Of a stretch of DNA of 64,000 nt, positions 24,934 through 38,370 are shown one piece after another. This stretch comes from Paramecium tetraurelia. Its lineage: Eukaryota > Ciliophora > Oligohymenophorea > Peniculida > Parameciidae. Under the pieces are notes generated by a model. It saw nothing but the letters and a program-made list of their open reading frames with translations. It had not been told where the DNA came from and ran no database searches. Location: the NCBI RefSeq assembly GCF_000165425.1, contig NW_001799344.1, positions 5,910 through 69,909 of the forward strand. Direction: 5' to 3'. The position numbers were made by a program, and so were the translations under genes. How positions within the stretch are numbered: the first letter of the stretch is position 1; each line of letters starts with the position of its first letter.

Positions 24934-26040
24934 ATGAGTCAAGAATAATACAAATGGAATGAATTGTTATGGAAACCCATTGTTCGACCTCCAAGACATC
25001 GTTATAATCTTAAAGATCTTGGGAACGAAACATTTAAAGTGCAAGATACAATCACAAGAAGAACAGACTTTGAAATACATAATAATCGAAACTAGAAACT
25101 ATAATGTAGGTGAGAATATTCATTCTAATTAGTTTATTTGAGCCTCTGAGAATGTAAGAAAAACCTCATCCTTGTATGATATACTTACATGGTAATTCTA
25201 GTAGTAGAATTGAATCATTCACTATTATTGAATATCTAATCCCTGCAAACATTTCAGTTTGCGGCATAGATTTGTCTGGTATCTTTAATTTAGTGAATAA
25301 GGTTCTGGATTATCAGAGGGTGAATATATCTCCTTGGGATTTCACGAGTCTAAGGACGTTATTTGCTTATATGATTACTTGAGAGAAAACAAAGTAAATA
25401 TCTAATAATATATAAGTTTCATAGGGATATCTCACATCTATAGGTTTATGGGGTAGATCAATGGGTTCTGTGACAGCCATTTTAGCAGCCCATAATAACT
25501 ATGAATTTAAAGTTTTGGTTTGTGATAGTCCGTTCTCTAATTTAACTTTACTATGCAAGGAATTAGCAAAGGCTAATTACAAAATTCCAAATTGTTGTTT
25601 TAATTGTTTTTGGTGCTGCGTAAAATCTAAAATTCATTAAGAAGTTAAATTTAATATTGATGAATTGAATATAGTTCAAATCATATAAGGTAATAACTAA
25701 ATAATAATCAGTTTTACCCTAGGATGTCCAAATATTATTTTTATCTGCCCAACAAGATGATTTGATAAGAGAGAGTCATCCTAAATTGTTAATGAAATTA
25801 TTTCCTGGTGAAAATAAAGAATTGTTTAGTTTTGAAGGCACTCATAATTCCAGAAGACCTGCCAAAATATTGCAAGAGTCCGTTCGGTTTGTATGCAAGG
25901 CTTTTGGTTAAAAGGCTTGGACTGAAGTTTAGATAACAAACACTACCAAATACTCATAAACTTAACTATCAAAATAAATACCTTTGCTTAAGGGAGACAG
26001 AAAAAGTGTACAACCCTACATAGAAAAAAGTGAATATTGA
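24934..26040 (+). CDS. Alpha/beta hydrolase (S33/ABHD type)
   Basis: Predicted serine hydrolase of 335 residues. Four introns (23, 23, 31 and 22 nt) give an exact frame. One of them has a GTG donor and one ends AAG. The fold is clear: the oxyanion strand CMIYLHGNSSSRIES, then SGSGLSEGEYISLGFHE, the nucleophile elbow GLWGRSMGSV with the catalytic serine, an aspartate in SAQQDDLI and the histidine in EGTHNSRRP. A cysteine cluster (NCCFNCFWCC) lies between nucleophile and acid; it could be palmitoylated and hold the enzyme on a membrane. The substrate is unknown. The gene is divergent from COMMD with 47 bp between starts. Confidence 0.85.
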
Positions 26041-26097
26041 TGATTAATTTAAATATAATTAATATTTGATTTTGAATTAGAGGCTTAGCATATTAGA

Positions 26098-27463
26098 ATG
26101 CTTAATTTGGATATTGTAATATTGAAAATCTATTCAATTCTTCAACAATAATACCTGGAATCCGTTATAAATGATGATTCAATGATGGAACTGAATCCAC
26201 TATATGCTTCCAATGTAAATAATATGTCAGAATTAATAACAATCAATAATCGAGGAGGGGTACTCCAAGAGAAAACTTAGATAATTTGTTTTTTTGGTAA
26301 AGGAAATGGTGATATACTTTATGAATAATATATATAAAATAATTAAAACTATGGATAGTCTTTACTCAAAATATATCGTCCCTATGTAACCAGAGAAAAA
26401 TTAATCCTAATCTCCGAATTCATAAGTAGCATTCAACAACATTCAAGTAAATTTCATTTAGATTTTAGTAATTACTTGAAGATTACAGTCCTTCAAATCG
26501 TAAACTCAGCTTTTCTGAATACAGAGGTTAAGAACTAAAAGACTCATAGCAACTGTCCAGTCAAAACAAATTGAGTCAAGATTTCCCAAGCGAGTTCGTC
26601 AATTCTCAAGTGAGAAATTATGATTTATCATAATACTAGATCAAAAAAGAATAAATTAGCATTGATATGAATAAAAAAGAGTAGTAGGACTTTTAATTCT
26701 TGAAAGACGATTAGCTGATGTAAACCAATACTATCATTGAATCGCCAACAAAGATAAATGGAGATGATTCGCCAAAGAAGAATAAATTTAAAGCCTTCGG
26801 GAATTTACTACTGAGTATTAGAAGAATGTAATAGAACATAGTGGAACATATTTCTAATCTAGTATAATAATTAAATATGTTATTAGGATTAATTAAAAGA
26901 AACAATGATACAACCATCCACCAACATGAATGTGTCTAAAATACATCCAGAACCCTCATCAAGAGATTGTGAAAATATAAATGAAATCTTATCAAACTTG
27001 AAATTAGTAGATAGATTCATTTATTATTGTGAATAAGGTTCCTAATCAGATATTCAAAATATGATCAAATTATTAAAAGTGTATCCAAAAAAGTAAATAT
27101 AATTATATATATCTAAGACACTTGTATTGTCCTACTGATCCGAAACATATACTAAATTCGTTCAATAAGTTTGGATAGAACTCTTTATACATATCATGCA
27201 AAAATGGCAATATTGAAGTTATCAAATTCTTATTAGATTAATAAGCCAATCCTTTTATAAAAAGCAAAGTCTATGAAAACTTTTATGAATCTCCTTTAGA
27301 AGTCTCAATTAGATGGAATCATTACAATTGTGTTCAATTATTACTAGATAAATCTAACTATTCAAATAAAGAGTTAAAAGCAGCCATTCGATAAACTTCA
27401 AATCCTCAAATAAAATAACTCATTAAATCAAATCTCAAAGCAGACACTCTTTGCTGTTTTTGA
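26098..27463 (+). CDS. Ankyrin-repeat protein
   Basis: A 426-residue protein after three introns (35, 25 and 25 nt; two end AAG). The first 270 residues are Q/S/K-rich and mostly disordered, apart from ICFFGKGNGDILYEQYIQ near the start. The C-terminal third carries ankyrin-type repeats, best seen in GQNSLYISCKNGNIEVIKFL followed by LDQQANPFIKSK, and in ESPLEVSIRWNHYNCVQLLL. It ends with a cysteine pair (LCCF). The ATG at 26098 is the only one after an in-frame TGA at 26041. Ankyrin repeats mediate protein binding; no enzyme domain is present. Confidence 0.75.
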
Positions 27464-27508
27464 TAAATAAACAATCATTATTCTCTATATATAAAATATT
27501 ATTATAAT

Positions 27509-30210
27509 TCAGTCCAAGTTAATACTCCATAAGGCACCACATATACCTAAATAATAGATAAATCCATTAAATTATATCGAATCAACTACATAATCATTCA
27601 TTATTTATGGTTTCTCTTAAATAGGTTGCAGACAAGAATCAAAGAAATTGTGAACATGCTTAAAAACTTGGCATTAATTTTTTGTATTAAATAATTACCA
27701 TGTTGTTTAAAGCATTTGCATTCTCAAATGTTCAGAAACATCAATAGGAGAATAAATTTTCTACATAGCGATTAATAATATACTTTATTTAATTTTAATT
27801 AAGTTGCTCCATTGACTTTAAATAACTTTAGTTGTATAATTGCAATTCCTGCATATTAAATCAATAGATTCAATACCAATAATGATTCAGAATGTTATTC
27901 AATAACTATCTAGGTAATTTCTTCCTCCTTACAAATATTCTTATCTGGATAGATGGCTTAAAATTACAATAATAGTTCAAATTTATTTAGTGAATAGATA
28001 GCTACCAAATTTTGATATGTTAATATTATGATATCATTAGACAATCTTACTTATTAGAATTTGTACTCCTCCTTACTATAATGTATTTTATAATCTATTT
28101 GTCCATTTTGGTGAGCCTTAATAATCCAAACCGAAGAGTCATTTAATAATAAGACTACATTCTCCTTTTAAACATCTGCAACCAATACCCATTTTTGTAA
28201 TTGTCCAAAATCTTGAATTCTTTCAAAAGAATCTTCAAAATATCTATAGACAGAATACTAAGTGATAAGTATGTTATCCTTTAATAATAAAATTTATTCT
28301 TTTTTTGGAAATAGATTTATCTCTAAGTACCCTATTTCTTATTCTCTCAATGTTACTTTCGCCAAAGTTTGATCATTTAATAAATAAAGTTCATTGGTAT
28401 TACTTAAAAATAGTGAATCATTTTCTTTAACTGATATGTAATAGTCATTGATGCCTTCCATCACTTAGTATTTATTTGTTCCTTACTGTAAAATAGTTAC
28501 AAGATATAAATTGTTGAAAATTTAAATTTCTTATACAATATTATTGATGCCAATTGGATTATTTTTGATTTTGACTTTCAATTCATTATCAAATATATAA
28601 AACTGTCCATCTTAACAAATTACTTGATATTCTTTTCTAATATTATCGTAATTAATAATCACAGCTATAGAATTTAGTGAATATTATTGCAGGGGAAATT
28701 CAGTTCCTTCTTCTTAAAATTCAAATTTTGACTGAGTTAATGAACAATCAAATCTGCAAATTGTCAGATACTCTTGGTCAATATGATAACTACTTAAGTC
28801 CAGTAATTATTTAGATTATGCTCTAAATACTAATTTATTTTGATCAACTTTATATATTTGAATATAACCACTTCCATTGAATAGAGAGAATTGATTCTAT
28901 TAATAATGAGATTTTATTTAAATAGCTTGTTGATTAATTTGATCTCTCAATTACAACTATTCATTTGATATCTGATACAATTACAACACTTAATCATTTG
29001 ACAATATAATGTATTAGTTTTCTAGGAGCGTGCAGTGGTTTATCTAGCTTTCGTAATCTAAAACTTATAATGGCGTAGTATTTTAATATAATTAGATTTG
29101 ATTAGTGGTTACAATTAATAGATATTGATTAACCTCAAAAATTTATTTGATCTTTAATTTTTGAGTAAAATTAGTAATAATTTGCCTTGATTCAATATTT
29201 TTAATATTCTTAAGTACAAATGGTTTACTAAAATCATTGTACTTCTTAATCGCATACAAATTATTTTGAAATTCAAAAAGGTTAGTCATACCTATACACA
29301 ATTATATTTGAAAATTTAACACGAAATTAGAATCATAGACTGAGATTCCATCCTATGAAACTACAACTAATTATTCGTTATTAATTAAATAAGAGAGTTG
29401 AATGTTCTCAACATTTAACTTTATGACGTTGAAGTGATTGCCTACCTTTTATTCAATCTTTTATGTTATTAAGTCGATTTAACCATTTTCCTGAACTAAT
29501 AGATATTGATTCTTGCTTGTTCCATATTCTAATACATCAATTATTTTATTATTTATTAATTTTGAATAATTATTTAGTTCCTCAAATGGATCTAATTAGT
29601 AAAATAAAAGTGTTGAATAAGAATAGAGGACCATGATATTATTACTTATAAATAATTTAGATATGTTTGAAAATCGTTAAATTTATTTGTTTTCGAGTAA
29701 ACAGATCTCCTATTCAGATTCAAAATCATGTTATATCAATTTTTTTGTTGTATAATAAAATATTAATGTATGGCCTTCTATTTCCTCTACGCTTATAACT
29801 TTTGCATCCTTTCTTTTAAAATTCTTTTCTTCTTAAATACTTAAGTTGATTATGATCATTCCTTATATATAATCTGATACAAAGAGGAAATTCTTAGCAT
29901 AAAATAATTTATATGGCATCTTCATCTACCCTTTCAAACTCATTCTTTAAGTGACTTAATGAATTTTAGGTTGATACAATTCAACCTATCCAGTTTCATA
30001 TAATATGGCGATTTGAAATTAGTTAAGTGGATATTTAATCGGAACTGCATCAACTATTTTTTCTTTAGCTTAATAAATTAGATTTAAGTCTTTGTCTTTT
30101 AATTGTACTAATGAGTATTCTTAAACAACAATTATTTCAGATATATTTTTGCTATTCTTATCTGAAATAATCTTAATTATTTGTGAAGGCTATTTTAATT
30201 GTTTCATCAT
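27509..30210 (-). CDS. Large protein, beta-propeller-like, unrecognised
   Basis: A long frame of 893 codons from ATG 30210 (a second ATG follows at once) to TGA 27509, with one 23-nt intron near the 3' end. I do not recognise the family. The sequence alternates short hydrophobic strands with polar turns throughout (AILYETGQVELYQP; YLLVQENGQIDLI; YQVICQDGQFYIFDNE; NVVLLLNDSSVWII). This suggests one or two WD40-like or CPSF-A-like propellers without canonical WD dipeptides. There is no signal peptide or membrane helix. It converges on the ankyrin gene with 45 bp between stops. A DDB1/CPSF160 relative is possible but not shown. Confidence 0.7.
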
Positions 30211-30798
30211 TAATAACTTAAATCTATAAATATATTTATATATAAAATGTTAATAATGAGAAAATATTAATTATAGTATAAAAATAATTAAGGTTTCTTT
30301 TCCCGAAAATTAAATAATTAGAACTGATTTAAAGAATAATTCTACTTTCTGCCTCATAAGTACTTCATTAGTAAAGTTGTGAAAGCAATTTCAATACAAT
30401 TTAGATGAAAATATTATTTTAGGAGTATCAATACCATAGAAGTAGGGTTATGCATCTGAAAATATAGAGAGGATTTCTTGAAACAGGATTGAATTCGTAC
30501 AATTTTTACTCTTAGTGGAATAGAAAGATATTATCTCAGATAAAGAAGATTTTTATTTATATACATATATCAATTATATAATTTTCAAATAGTATTATTT
30601 CTACATCTGCTATAGAGATTATTGAGACAATAGTTTATTTTATACAACAATAAATGATAATTTGATGATTAGCGCATAAGGTATAAAATAACTAAGTGAA
30701 TTGATTAAAGAAATGCGATTAAGTTTAATTAGATATTTTTGATACTTTCTGGAAGATCGAGAATTTATTAATAATTATAAATTTTATTTAAATACATA
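30211..30798. promoter_or_regulatory. Divergent intergenic region, 588 bp
   Basis: This separates the starts of the 27509-30210 gene (minus) and the VWA gene (plus). An ATG at 30403 opens 88 codons on the plus strand, but the composition is unconvincing and I do not call it. It should hold both promoters. Confidence 0.4.
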
Positions 30799-32274
30799 AT
30801 GGTGAAGAAAGCTGCCCCAAAGAAATAAGAGACTAAAAAAGCTCCAATTAGAAGAACAAGAACTATATAGGCTTTAATAAAAGATAATGAAAATATTGTA
30901 CATGAAAAATTGGGATAGACTAGAAGTAAAAGTAATGGTAAATATCTCTTTTATGACTAAGGTGTGTAATAAAAAAAGATTACCAAATAGACATAAGAAG
31001 TTAAATAAAAGAAAGTAGTAAATGAAAAAGAAAGGAGTGCGCCCAAAAAGAATTCAAATTAAAAAGAAGAAAAATAACCAATTAAAGATGATACCAAATA
31101 AAAAAAATAGCCAGAAAAATAAGAAGATAAAAAGAAGACAGAAACAAAATAAAATGTGAAACCTGTTTAAAAAAAAGTAATAAGTAAAAAAAAAAGTACT
31201 CCAAAAAAAAGTCCTGTAAAAAAAAGTACAACTAAAAAAACTCCAGTTAAAGCTAATAACGCCAAAGAAGATACGAAACCTAAAGCAGCTGAAAAGAAAA
31301 ATGAAAAAGAAGTAACTATGAGTGAAAAAAAAGTAGAAGAAAAATCTGAAAAAAAAAATAATGAAAAAAGTGAAAAAAAAGTGATCGATAAATCAGAGAA
31401 AAAAGTTGTTGATAAATCAGATAAAAAAGCAAATGATAAAAGCGAGAAGAAGGCTGTTGAGAAATCAGATAAGAAAAGTGGAAAAAAAGAATAATAAAAA
31501 GAATAATAAGAATAAAAATAAACAGAATCTGCTAAGTTACCAAGAAGAACTGAAAGCAAAGCAGCAGCTGGCATTGTTGATGTCGTATTTTGTGTAGACA
31601 CTACCTCCTCTATGTCTCAGTATATTAATTAAACCAAAGTAAATCTTTCTTTATTTATATAGAATACCGTAAAAGAAATTATTAAAAACATTAAAAATAA
31701 AGCGTCAAATGAAGATATTAGTGTTAAATTTGGATTTGTATGTTATAGAGATCATCCACCCTAAGACCAAACCTATGTAACCAAGATTTAGGATCTATGT
31801 GGAGAAGATGAAATTATTAAATTTATAGATTAACAAAATGCTGATGGAGGTGGAGATACACCAGAGGCTGTCTTGGATGGATTGTATGATGCAGCAAAAA
31901 AGATTGAATGGAGAGATGCCACTCGCACACCTTCATTAAGATACATCTTTCATGTTGCTGATGCTCCTCCCCATGGAAAAGAGTTTACTGATTAAACATC
32001 ACAATGGCCTAATGGAGTTCCGTATTATATTATCATTTATTTTAGATCTGGGGTTAACTTAGATAAAGTATCTCATGTAATCAACATTAGAGAAATTCAT
32101 TATAGATTGATTAATGTCAATCAAACAGATATACTAGACAAAATGAAGAAGTTATTCAAGGAAAAATTTACTAATTATGAAGAAACAGATTTGACTAATG
32201 CTAAGGAAATGGATTTCAAAGTTAGTGATATGATCATCAGAGAATTATTACCCGATGTCGATTATAATGATTGA
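30799..32274 (+). CDS. VWA-domain protein with histone-H1-like basic tail
   Basis: About 475-483 residues. The first 240 are extremely basic and repetitive: lysine with P, T, S, E and A, including SPVKKSTTKKTPVKA and many SEKK/SDKK units, much like histone H1 tails. A von Willebrand A domain then runs to the end. Its metal site is DTTSSM in DVVFCVDTTSSM, followed by FGFVCYRDH, GGGDTPEAVLDGLYDA and HVADAPPHGKEF, the pattern of VWA domains in alpha-kinase VwkA and its relatives. No alpha-kinase domain follows. One 24-nt intron sits at about 31640; a second of 24 nt ending AAG near 30940 is possible and frame-neutral. The basic part could bind nucleic acid, tubulin or membranes. Confidence 0.8.
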
Positions 32275-33326
32275 ATCTTCATCGCCATATAAACAATTAT
32301 ATTTTGTTAAAGAAAGATATCTATAATGATTAAAAGCATTCTTATCATCTCAATTAAATAGTGGGGGAGATCTTTAATTGATTCCATACAAGAAGTTATG
32401 AGTTCCCTTATCTTTTCTAAGGATATAATGCATCAGTAATGTCTATAAGAGGGATACGATTCATTCTTTATTTATGAAATCCCTGTTACTCTTAGTAAAC
32501 TTTGTTCTCCTTGTTTTGATTATCAACTTCTATTTAAATTTTTAACTATTTTGAGTTCATTTTCAAATTCAAATTCAATTATTAATAAAATTATTCATAT
32601 TCAAGCTATATAATATCAAATAAATGGACTACTTTTTAACTAAAAATTTGTCAAGCTTTAAATCAGTTCAGAAAGTCATAATATTAAATCTATTTCTTAA
32701 TAACAATACAGAAATATAATAATAAGAAGTAATAAATATAAAATTGAAATCAAGATACAAACATTAATAACTATGGTATAATTGCATCTTATACTAAAAT
32801 ATATCTAGATAAATGATAAAGAGAACTTTATATTTATCAATTGTTAAATTTTATGCAAAATTAATTTAGATATAATCTCTCTGAAAATATAATTTATCAT
32901 TATTTATATAAAACAGTGAGAAAATAATATTAATTTTGGAGCCTTGTATTGAATAAAATTCTTAATGATTTTTCTAAAGTATTATCTAAAGAAGAATTGT
33001 CTAAAATGAATATAAGTTATTAAAATATAGTCTTTGTTATACGATATGATATTTTTAATATAGAAGGAATATTTAATCATAAGATGAGAAATTAAATAAT
33101 TTTGTTCCAAGATCAAATAGATATAAAACAATAGAATATTTTTTTTCACCTTTGATAAGTACTTTATATATAATATACTTTTTATATTCTTTTAGGATAT
33201 GAATGAACTATACTAATAGAATAATAGAATACATTTCATAATATTCATTATGATAATTTTTTACATATAAATTATCGAATTCTTCTTTGTATAGAATAAT
33301 AATTTAAAAATTAAAAATCTTAAACA
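32275..33326. other. 1.05 kb stretch without a supported gene
   Basis: A plus-strand frame from ATG 32428 to TGA 32917-32919 is open for 164 codons, but its make-up (I, F, L, N, S, with no recognisable pattern) fits chance. No intron-joined alternative was found on either strand. Confidence 0.4.
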
Positions 33327-34901
33327 ATGAGTTTTATAGGACCGAGAATGAATTGCTAATTGCATTAAAAATATCCCATAAGTCTGCTTAATTTAACAAA
33401 AGGGTTATCTAAAGAAAAAAGATTACTATGTACTAGATGTAATTTACAATTGCAATAAAATTTGTATAGTATAGAAGAAATATTTGAATTTGCAGTTTCG
33501 ATCTCGAAATCTGAGAAGGAATAAATGGAAATATTGAAAAAAGATAAGGATCAATTGGCTTAAATTAAGAATCTCCTTGGTTATATCTAAGCCTATTATA
33601 ATAAATTAGAATTTGAGCATTAATAATTATTTGACTAAGTGTTAAAAAATCTCTTTATAAAACAAAATGATTCTATTGATACCTGCATCTAAAAAAAATA
33701 ATAAAGTGATAGAAATGAATTGATTGGGTTGGCAGAATAAGCCAGCTTAATTATAAAATAAAATAGTGATAAAATAGAATTATAAGAAAACAATTCTATT
33801 TAGTAATTAGCGAAACTTGATGAATTGAGAGGGAGAATAAAATTACTATAAGATTAATTAAAGATGGTAAACAATGATTAATCATAATCTATAATTCTTA
33901 ATTAAAAAGCACTCTATCCAAAATTAGATCCAGTTTAGGTTATTTAATAAAAAAAGATTGTCGAAGGATCTGAGTTCATAAGAATAGCTGAGATTTAATT
34001 AGAGTAATAAAAGATATATGATATCAAATTTAATAGAGATAATAATCTATTTATTATAGGTGGTTCAAAGTTAAAGAATAGTAATTGTTATGTTTAGATT
34101 TGGAAATATGAGAATGATTAAGTTTCAAAAATGCAGGATTTAGAAAATTGCCATTCTGGAGATGTGAAATCTATTTGTTTTTCAAGTTAGGAGGATTCAT
34201 TTTTTACAGGAAGTCAAGATACAACTATAATATATTGGAAGATGGAACCTTAAGGATGGAATAAATCTCAAGTATTATAGGATTAAAGTAGTGGAATAAT
34301 TGGATTATAATTGAGTAATAAAGGGAATGTATTGGCTGCTGTTTCTAATTCAATATACTTGTGGAAAAGAGAACTTAAATAATGGGAAAAGGTTTAGGTT
34401 TTGAATCATAGTAAGAAGTAGTATTTGTGTGTTTGTTTTAATAATGACGATTCTTATTTAGCTGCAGGTAGTTCAGATTGTCAGATATATGTTTATTAGT
34501 ATTAAAATGGGTAATGGATATTGAAAACAACAATATAAGATCAATCATAGGAGATCAATTTTATTACATTTCTCTAAGATTTGAATTTAGTGGCAGTTTT
34601 AAAGGATAACTTTATTAATTATTATGAATATTCACCTAACAATTGGTACGACTCAAAGAAGTTGTCAACTTTATCATCCTTTTAAGTTAGTTATAGTAAA
34701 CAAAGTAATTTTTTGACAGTGGCATCTGGGAAATAGAAGGAAACCTTAATTTATTAGGTAGACCAGAGAGATGGACTTAAGAAGGTTTAATAGATTCAAG
34801 CAAAAAGTGATTAAGTATATTCATCAAATGACGGGAAATTAATAGCACTATTTGCAAATTAGAAATTGGAATTCTATTCAGATCAAAATATGTTATATTG
34901 A
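33327..34901 (+). CDS. WD40 protein with Cys/His N-terminus
   Basis: An intronless frame of 525 codons. The N-terminus has a cysteine-histidine pattern, MNCQLHQKYPI and then LLCTRCNL, suggestive of a small zinc fold. A coiled coil follows (about residues 60-190; EQMEILKKDKDQLAQIKNLL). The C-terminal 300 residues form a WD40 propeller: NLFIIGGSKL with VQIWKYEND, HSGDVKSICFSSQEDSFFTG with TTIIYWK, and NDDSYLAAGSSDCQIYVYQY. The layout matches the gene at 42914-44593, so the two are paralogues. The family is abundant in Paramecium and its role is unknown. Confidence 0.8.
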
Positions 34902-34976
34902 GATATATTTACATTTAACAGTAAAAGGATCAACATTAAATTATAACATTATATATATATATAGATTTATAGATAA

Positions 34977-37900
34977 TCAATTATTCTTCTTTCTTCTTTG
35001 TGCTTTAATGAGCTAATAGATAAAGAGAAGATTTACTTTTCTTGTAGGTTGAATACCATCATTAGTATTTATTCTCATAAAAGACATCAAGTCATTAAGT
35101 TTAACAACAATTTAATTATCTAGTTCTTTTTTGAGTTGCTCAATACCCATGGCATAACTAAGAATTAAAAATATGTTACTGTTATTTGATTGTAAATAGA
35201 GTATTTTTAAATATTGAGTACTCATCCTCTTTTACTATTGAACTTAAGAACTATTCAATTTATTATTATGCTTCGCTGATGTCATCCTGATCATTGAAAT
35301 CGTCTTCATCATCGTCTTCTTCATCAAAATCTTCGCCATCAAAAGAACTAAGATTAAAATTGGATATACTTGTTCAATTTCTTTAATTCATTCTCCTTTT
35401 CAAACTTGTCTTATTAGAATAAATTATTGACAATTGTTGTAATTAATTTCGAAGTTAATAGATTTGGTTACTTATTAATTAAAGTTGACATTGTAATCAC
35501 AAACAATTTGATGTCATAACCTGGAGAATATTGAGTGTCAAGAACTTAATTATATACAGCTGAAAACATTCCTGACAATAATTCACAAGTTAATTCTGGG
35601 ACAGCATATAGTGCACTCAATATAATTCCAGTTATTCTTGATCTTAATAAACCAGTGAGTTCCTTTTTAGAAATAATAGTAAGTGTTTATTTTAGAATTG
35701 ATTCCAAAATAGGCTTCTTTAAATCTGTATTGAGTTCTTATATTCCTAATTAAATAAGCAATGCTCCTTCAGCTTACTCTATGTCCTCAAAGGATTGATC
35801 TGATTGTAGATGTTAGAATGCTAAGTTGAAAAATATTTACTAGTATTGTTCATCTACAAAATGATTTCTGCCAAAATGAATGTAATAATTAAGTGTTTCA
35901 TACAGATTCCCTAATCTACAGTTTTATTTCTGAATAACATTCATAAATAGGGGCAACACTTACATCTACAAGGGAGTGACTGATGACAATTTTTAGATGC
36001 ATAAGGAGATGAACAAAATCAGATCTTCATCAAAATCTATTTTTTAGCATGTTGCTAACATTTAGTATAATTGAGTGATGCTTTATTCAAGAGTTATTAA
36101 TAATTTTGTATATTCATTCTAATCTGCCAATGATCTTATAATATTCCAACACCTGTTCAAATAAATGTGTCTTTGGGAATCTCCTTTGTTGATAAGATCT
36201 TATTCGTTAATTATTCTTTAGACCAAAATTTACATAAGTCCAATTAATAGATTTTCATTTTGTTGAAATACTTGTGAGTACTTCTTTAGTAGATTTATGA
36301 TCATTTCAAAGTGTCTCTCGTAGATACTAAACGTTAAGCCATTGCATAATGATGGAAAGACAACTGCAACTAATCCTTTTGTTTTTCCTTTCAATTCATC
36401 ATCTTCAAAGACATCCTTTAATGCATCTATTGATTAATACAAGACTACTGGTTCTTATGGTTGAACAAAGTTAATTAAAATAGATAAATACATTAACATA
36501 CTCTAGGATTAAATATCTTTTTTGAATAGATTATCACAATAGTAACCAAAAAATAGAGAAAACCTCACTTTTATTATTTAGTGTTGAATATTTTAGAAAA
36601 ATGCTAAATTATCAGTTAGTAGTTATTCCATCATACCTACAATATCCTATCTCTTTTAAATCAAATAACTCATTATTGTTAATACAATTAAACTACTTTC
36701 AATTCTGTCAACAGCATTGTATTCAGTGAATAATTTCCTAAAAAGAATTATTTCAAATATTTACTTTTCAGATATGGCTTAGATGAATGTTTATTATTAT
36801 TCATTAAGTGGAACAGGTTTAGCTGATAAACTATTAATTGCATTTTATGAAATAATAACAGCTAAGTTAGCCAAGAATGTTGTAGATCCATCTATATGGT
36901 CACATAAAGTTTCTAATAATTATGCTGCAGCAGTTTTAGGAATGTCAGACTCTTATTTATCAACTGTATCAAGTGCCAGATTTACAAACTCTTCTGGTTC
37001 TTCTTTCATTTTTAAATACTCTTATTAGGATGTTATCAAATAAGGATAGATGACATCTGTTATCAAGGGCACTTTTGAATCAGAGAATATTTGATACTAT
37101 TCTGTTTATGCTCCAAGATTTGCTAATAATTTAAGCATGTATGTTATTATATTTCTTAGGAATGGCTTACTATAATTATATTGTTTTAGTATTACTTCAG
37201 AATCGCATTTGTTGATTCACTATTTGTATAAGTAAGGATGGAATAGAGTAAGAGTTGAGTAATTGGATTAATGTAGGGACCAAATGGTCCTTTTTTGACT
37301 TCGGATTTATTACGAGTATTGAGCAAAATTTGAAAGATTATCATATAAGACTTCAGAATATAACTTTTAATTTCATTCATTTTGTCATCAAAAATCTAGA
37401 TACCAGTATTGATTATGATGGAATTTTGCATTTATTTTCCTATTGAGGGTGAATATTAAAGTAATAAAATTAATGAACCAGAAAATGAATTTAATGAGAA
37501 TAAAATATTTAAAATTGGTAGTATTTATTCTCTTGAGATATTTGATTATTATTATATTTTGTCACATAAATCCTAGATTGATTATGCAAAGTATTTCATA
37601 GTGTTTATAAAATCATCCGATAATTCTTTTGGCTATTCTTACAACACCGTAATAATTTAGACACATTAATTAAAATACTCGGTAATCCAATCATAATTAG
37701 TTGTAATTGCATTAGCGTAATTTGAGAAATTCTAAAGTTCAACAGAGTCTGTCAAAATCTTAAAGAACAATATTCCAGACTATTTTTACCATTACTATTC
37801 CCCCTACAAGAATTCTTTCATCTTCCTTTCAATTTCAGTCTTTACATCTAAACTAAATTGAAATATTACTTTTATTTCTTCTAGAAATTTAACTTAAAGA

Positions 37901-38255
37901 TTAAATGAGAGATTATTTGTATTTTAAGGGAGTGTTTTAAGAGGTTAGCACAGAAATCAATGATTCAGCATGCTGGATTGTTAATTAATCTAATTAATAT
38001 GAAATATTAGTACTAGGATTAGTATTTAGCATTTTCATTACGACTGAATTCAACATATTGGCAGCTTATTCCTACACTATAATTGAGCAAGAAATAAGTA
38101 CTTTTGTCTTGTTTTTCTGCTAATTAAGCAATAAATTAAAAATTCTAATAGTTTTCCTACAATGAATTGACTAAAGATTTCTCTGCTTGATTTCTGACTT
38201 AATTATCCTTATTTGTATATGCTGCTACTAATTGTTCATAGATTAAAGATGCCAT
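34977..38255 (-). CDS. Importin-beta-like karyopherin (importin-9-like)
   Basis: A HEAT-repeat protein of about 1000 residues, built from several short introns between ATG 38255 and TGA 34977. The N-terminus (MASLIYEQLVAAYTNKDNQV, with RNQAEKSL next) is the start of an importin-beta N-terminal domain. Helical repeats follow, for example FFKILTDSVELQNFSNY and SYILKSYMIIFQILLN. Near the C-terminus is an acidic stretch (DGEDFDEEDDDEDDFNDQDD), as in importin-9 and Kap114. It ends with a basic tail (LIKAQRRKKNN). Such proteins carry histones or other cargo through nuclear pores under Ran control. The superfamily call is reasonable; the importin-9 assignment is inference. The acidic loop and the NAP1 gene at 62495 both suggest histone traffic, but they are not adjacent. 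Confidence 0.72.
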
Positions 38256-38370
38256 CCCTAAATTATTATTTAAATTATTTAAAAAAATACACGAAAATTT
38301 ATCAACTTCATTACTCACAAATTAAAATATGTTAATTTTGATTTCACTTCATATAATATATTTATATACC

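Noticed and set aside
30403-30669. 88-codon plus-strand ORF in the divergent promoter region
   Set aside because: It is too short, with no recognisable pattern and a chance-like composition.
31167-31601. 144-codon minus-strand frame rich in F, S and L
   Set aside because: It is the complement of the lysine-rich tail of the VWA gene. The overlapping plus frame at 31406-31597 is also an out-of-frame reading of it.
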